Below, one piece after another: positions 63,601-64,000 of a stretch of 64,000 nt of DNA. Numbering within the stretch: position 1 is the stretch's first letter; every line of letters begins with the position of its first letter. Position numbers and translations under genes: made by a program. This DNA comes from Zonotrichia leucophrys gambelii (Eukaryota > Chordata > Aves > Passeriformes > Passerellidae). Location: contig NC_088179.1 in NCBI RefSeq assembly GCF_028769735.1, positions 8,771,950-8,835,949 of the forward strand. Reading direction: 5' to 3'. The notes beneath the pieces are model-generated. The model searched no databases and was not told the DNA's origin. It saw only the letters and a program-made list of their open reading frames with translations.

Positions 63601-64000
63601 AAATACTGAGCTGTAATGTAAATCAACTGAAAAATATGTTGAGTACTATACAAGACTTGATTAATAAAACTGAATTTACAGAAAAAATTAGCATTCTTTG
63701 AAGGCCTGCATGAAGATTCTTCCTCTTCCACTTCAGAAGCATTAACTTACAACTATAAGGTCAGTAGATATCTGGCATATACAATTAAAAGTTGCTGTGC
63801 AGGAATACAATAAATGTATACTTTTTTTGTGAAGAAATTTTTCTACACAACGATTTACATTTCCAGAGTATCTTATGGATAATTTTTGCATTATCAGTAT
63901 CCCATTTTTCCCCTCAATCACGTGGCCTAATGGTTATTAGGAATATTAATAGGATCTTGTCAAGTTTGCAATTAATAATCACACTGAATGCAAAATAAAA
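60688..64000 (-). other. CUL3: CUL3 intron, incomplete (at least 3.3 kb)
   Basis: AT-rich sequence upstream of the exon starting at 60,687, with no further CUL3 exon found up to the window edge. It holds a perfect 11-bp inverted repeat near 61,050 and two unexplained minus-strand open frames (61,059-61,355 and 61,548-61,763), neither resembling a family I know. The rest looks like ordinary intron. Confidence 0.85.
61036..61062. repeat. Perfect inverted repeat, 11-bp arms, 5-nt loop
   Basis: ATGATGACCAT and ATGGTCATCAT are separated by CATTC, within the CUL3 intron. Confidence 0.95.

Overview
The window is nuclear DNA from a bird (inference). Two genes are recognisable, both on the minus strand: FAM124B (complete coding region, two exons) and the 3' end of CUL3 (its last three coding exons). 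Their order and orientation match the vertebrate SERPINE2 - FAM124B - CUL3 - DOCK10 neighbourhood. The avian assignment rests on fragments of the CR1 LINE tail, short introns, a FAM124B-CUL3 gap of only about 9.5 kb, and many GC-rich minisatellites. A songbird would fit, but the species cannot be fixed from the sequence.

Layout. Bases 1-46,500 are a long stretch where I recognise no gene. It holds unique-looking sequence, two minisatellites (20-bp units near 8.7 kb, roughly 44-bp units near 35.7 kb), a CR1 fragment near 2.4 kb, a palindrome/hairpin pair near 29.4 kb, an LTR-like element near 44.4 kb, and AT-rich islands that could be regulatory. Three exon-like segments there are reported as unassigned: a 26-codon plus-strand segment at 10.6 kb, an 84-codon minus-strand segment at 18.6-18.8 kb, and a pair at 33.3-34.1 kb. 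FAM124B occupies 46.5-49.3 kb. The 49.3-57.8 kb gap contains a well-preserved CR1 fragment and an octamer-containing candidate element. CUL3 runs from its 3' UTR (starting at 58,852 and reading leftward) into an intron of at least 3.3 kb that continues past the window.

Function. CUL3 is the scaffold of the BTB-adaptor ubiquitin ligases. The exons here encode the cullin neddylation domain, including the NEDD8-acceptor lysine. FAM124B is a poorly characterised vertebrate protein; no functional link between the two is implied beyond long-conserved adjacency. No tRNA, rRNA, CRISPR or prokaryotic feature was seen. The most unusual confirmed item is a GC-rich minisatellite inside the last FAM124B coding exon. 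No clearly new biological system is evident; the unassigned exon-like segments are the best leads.
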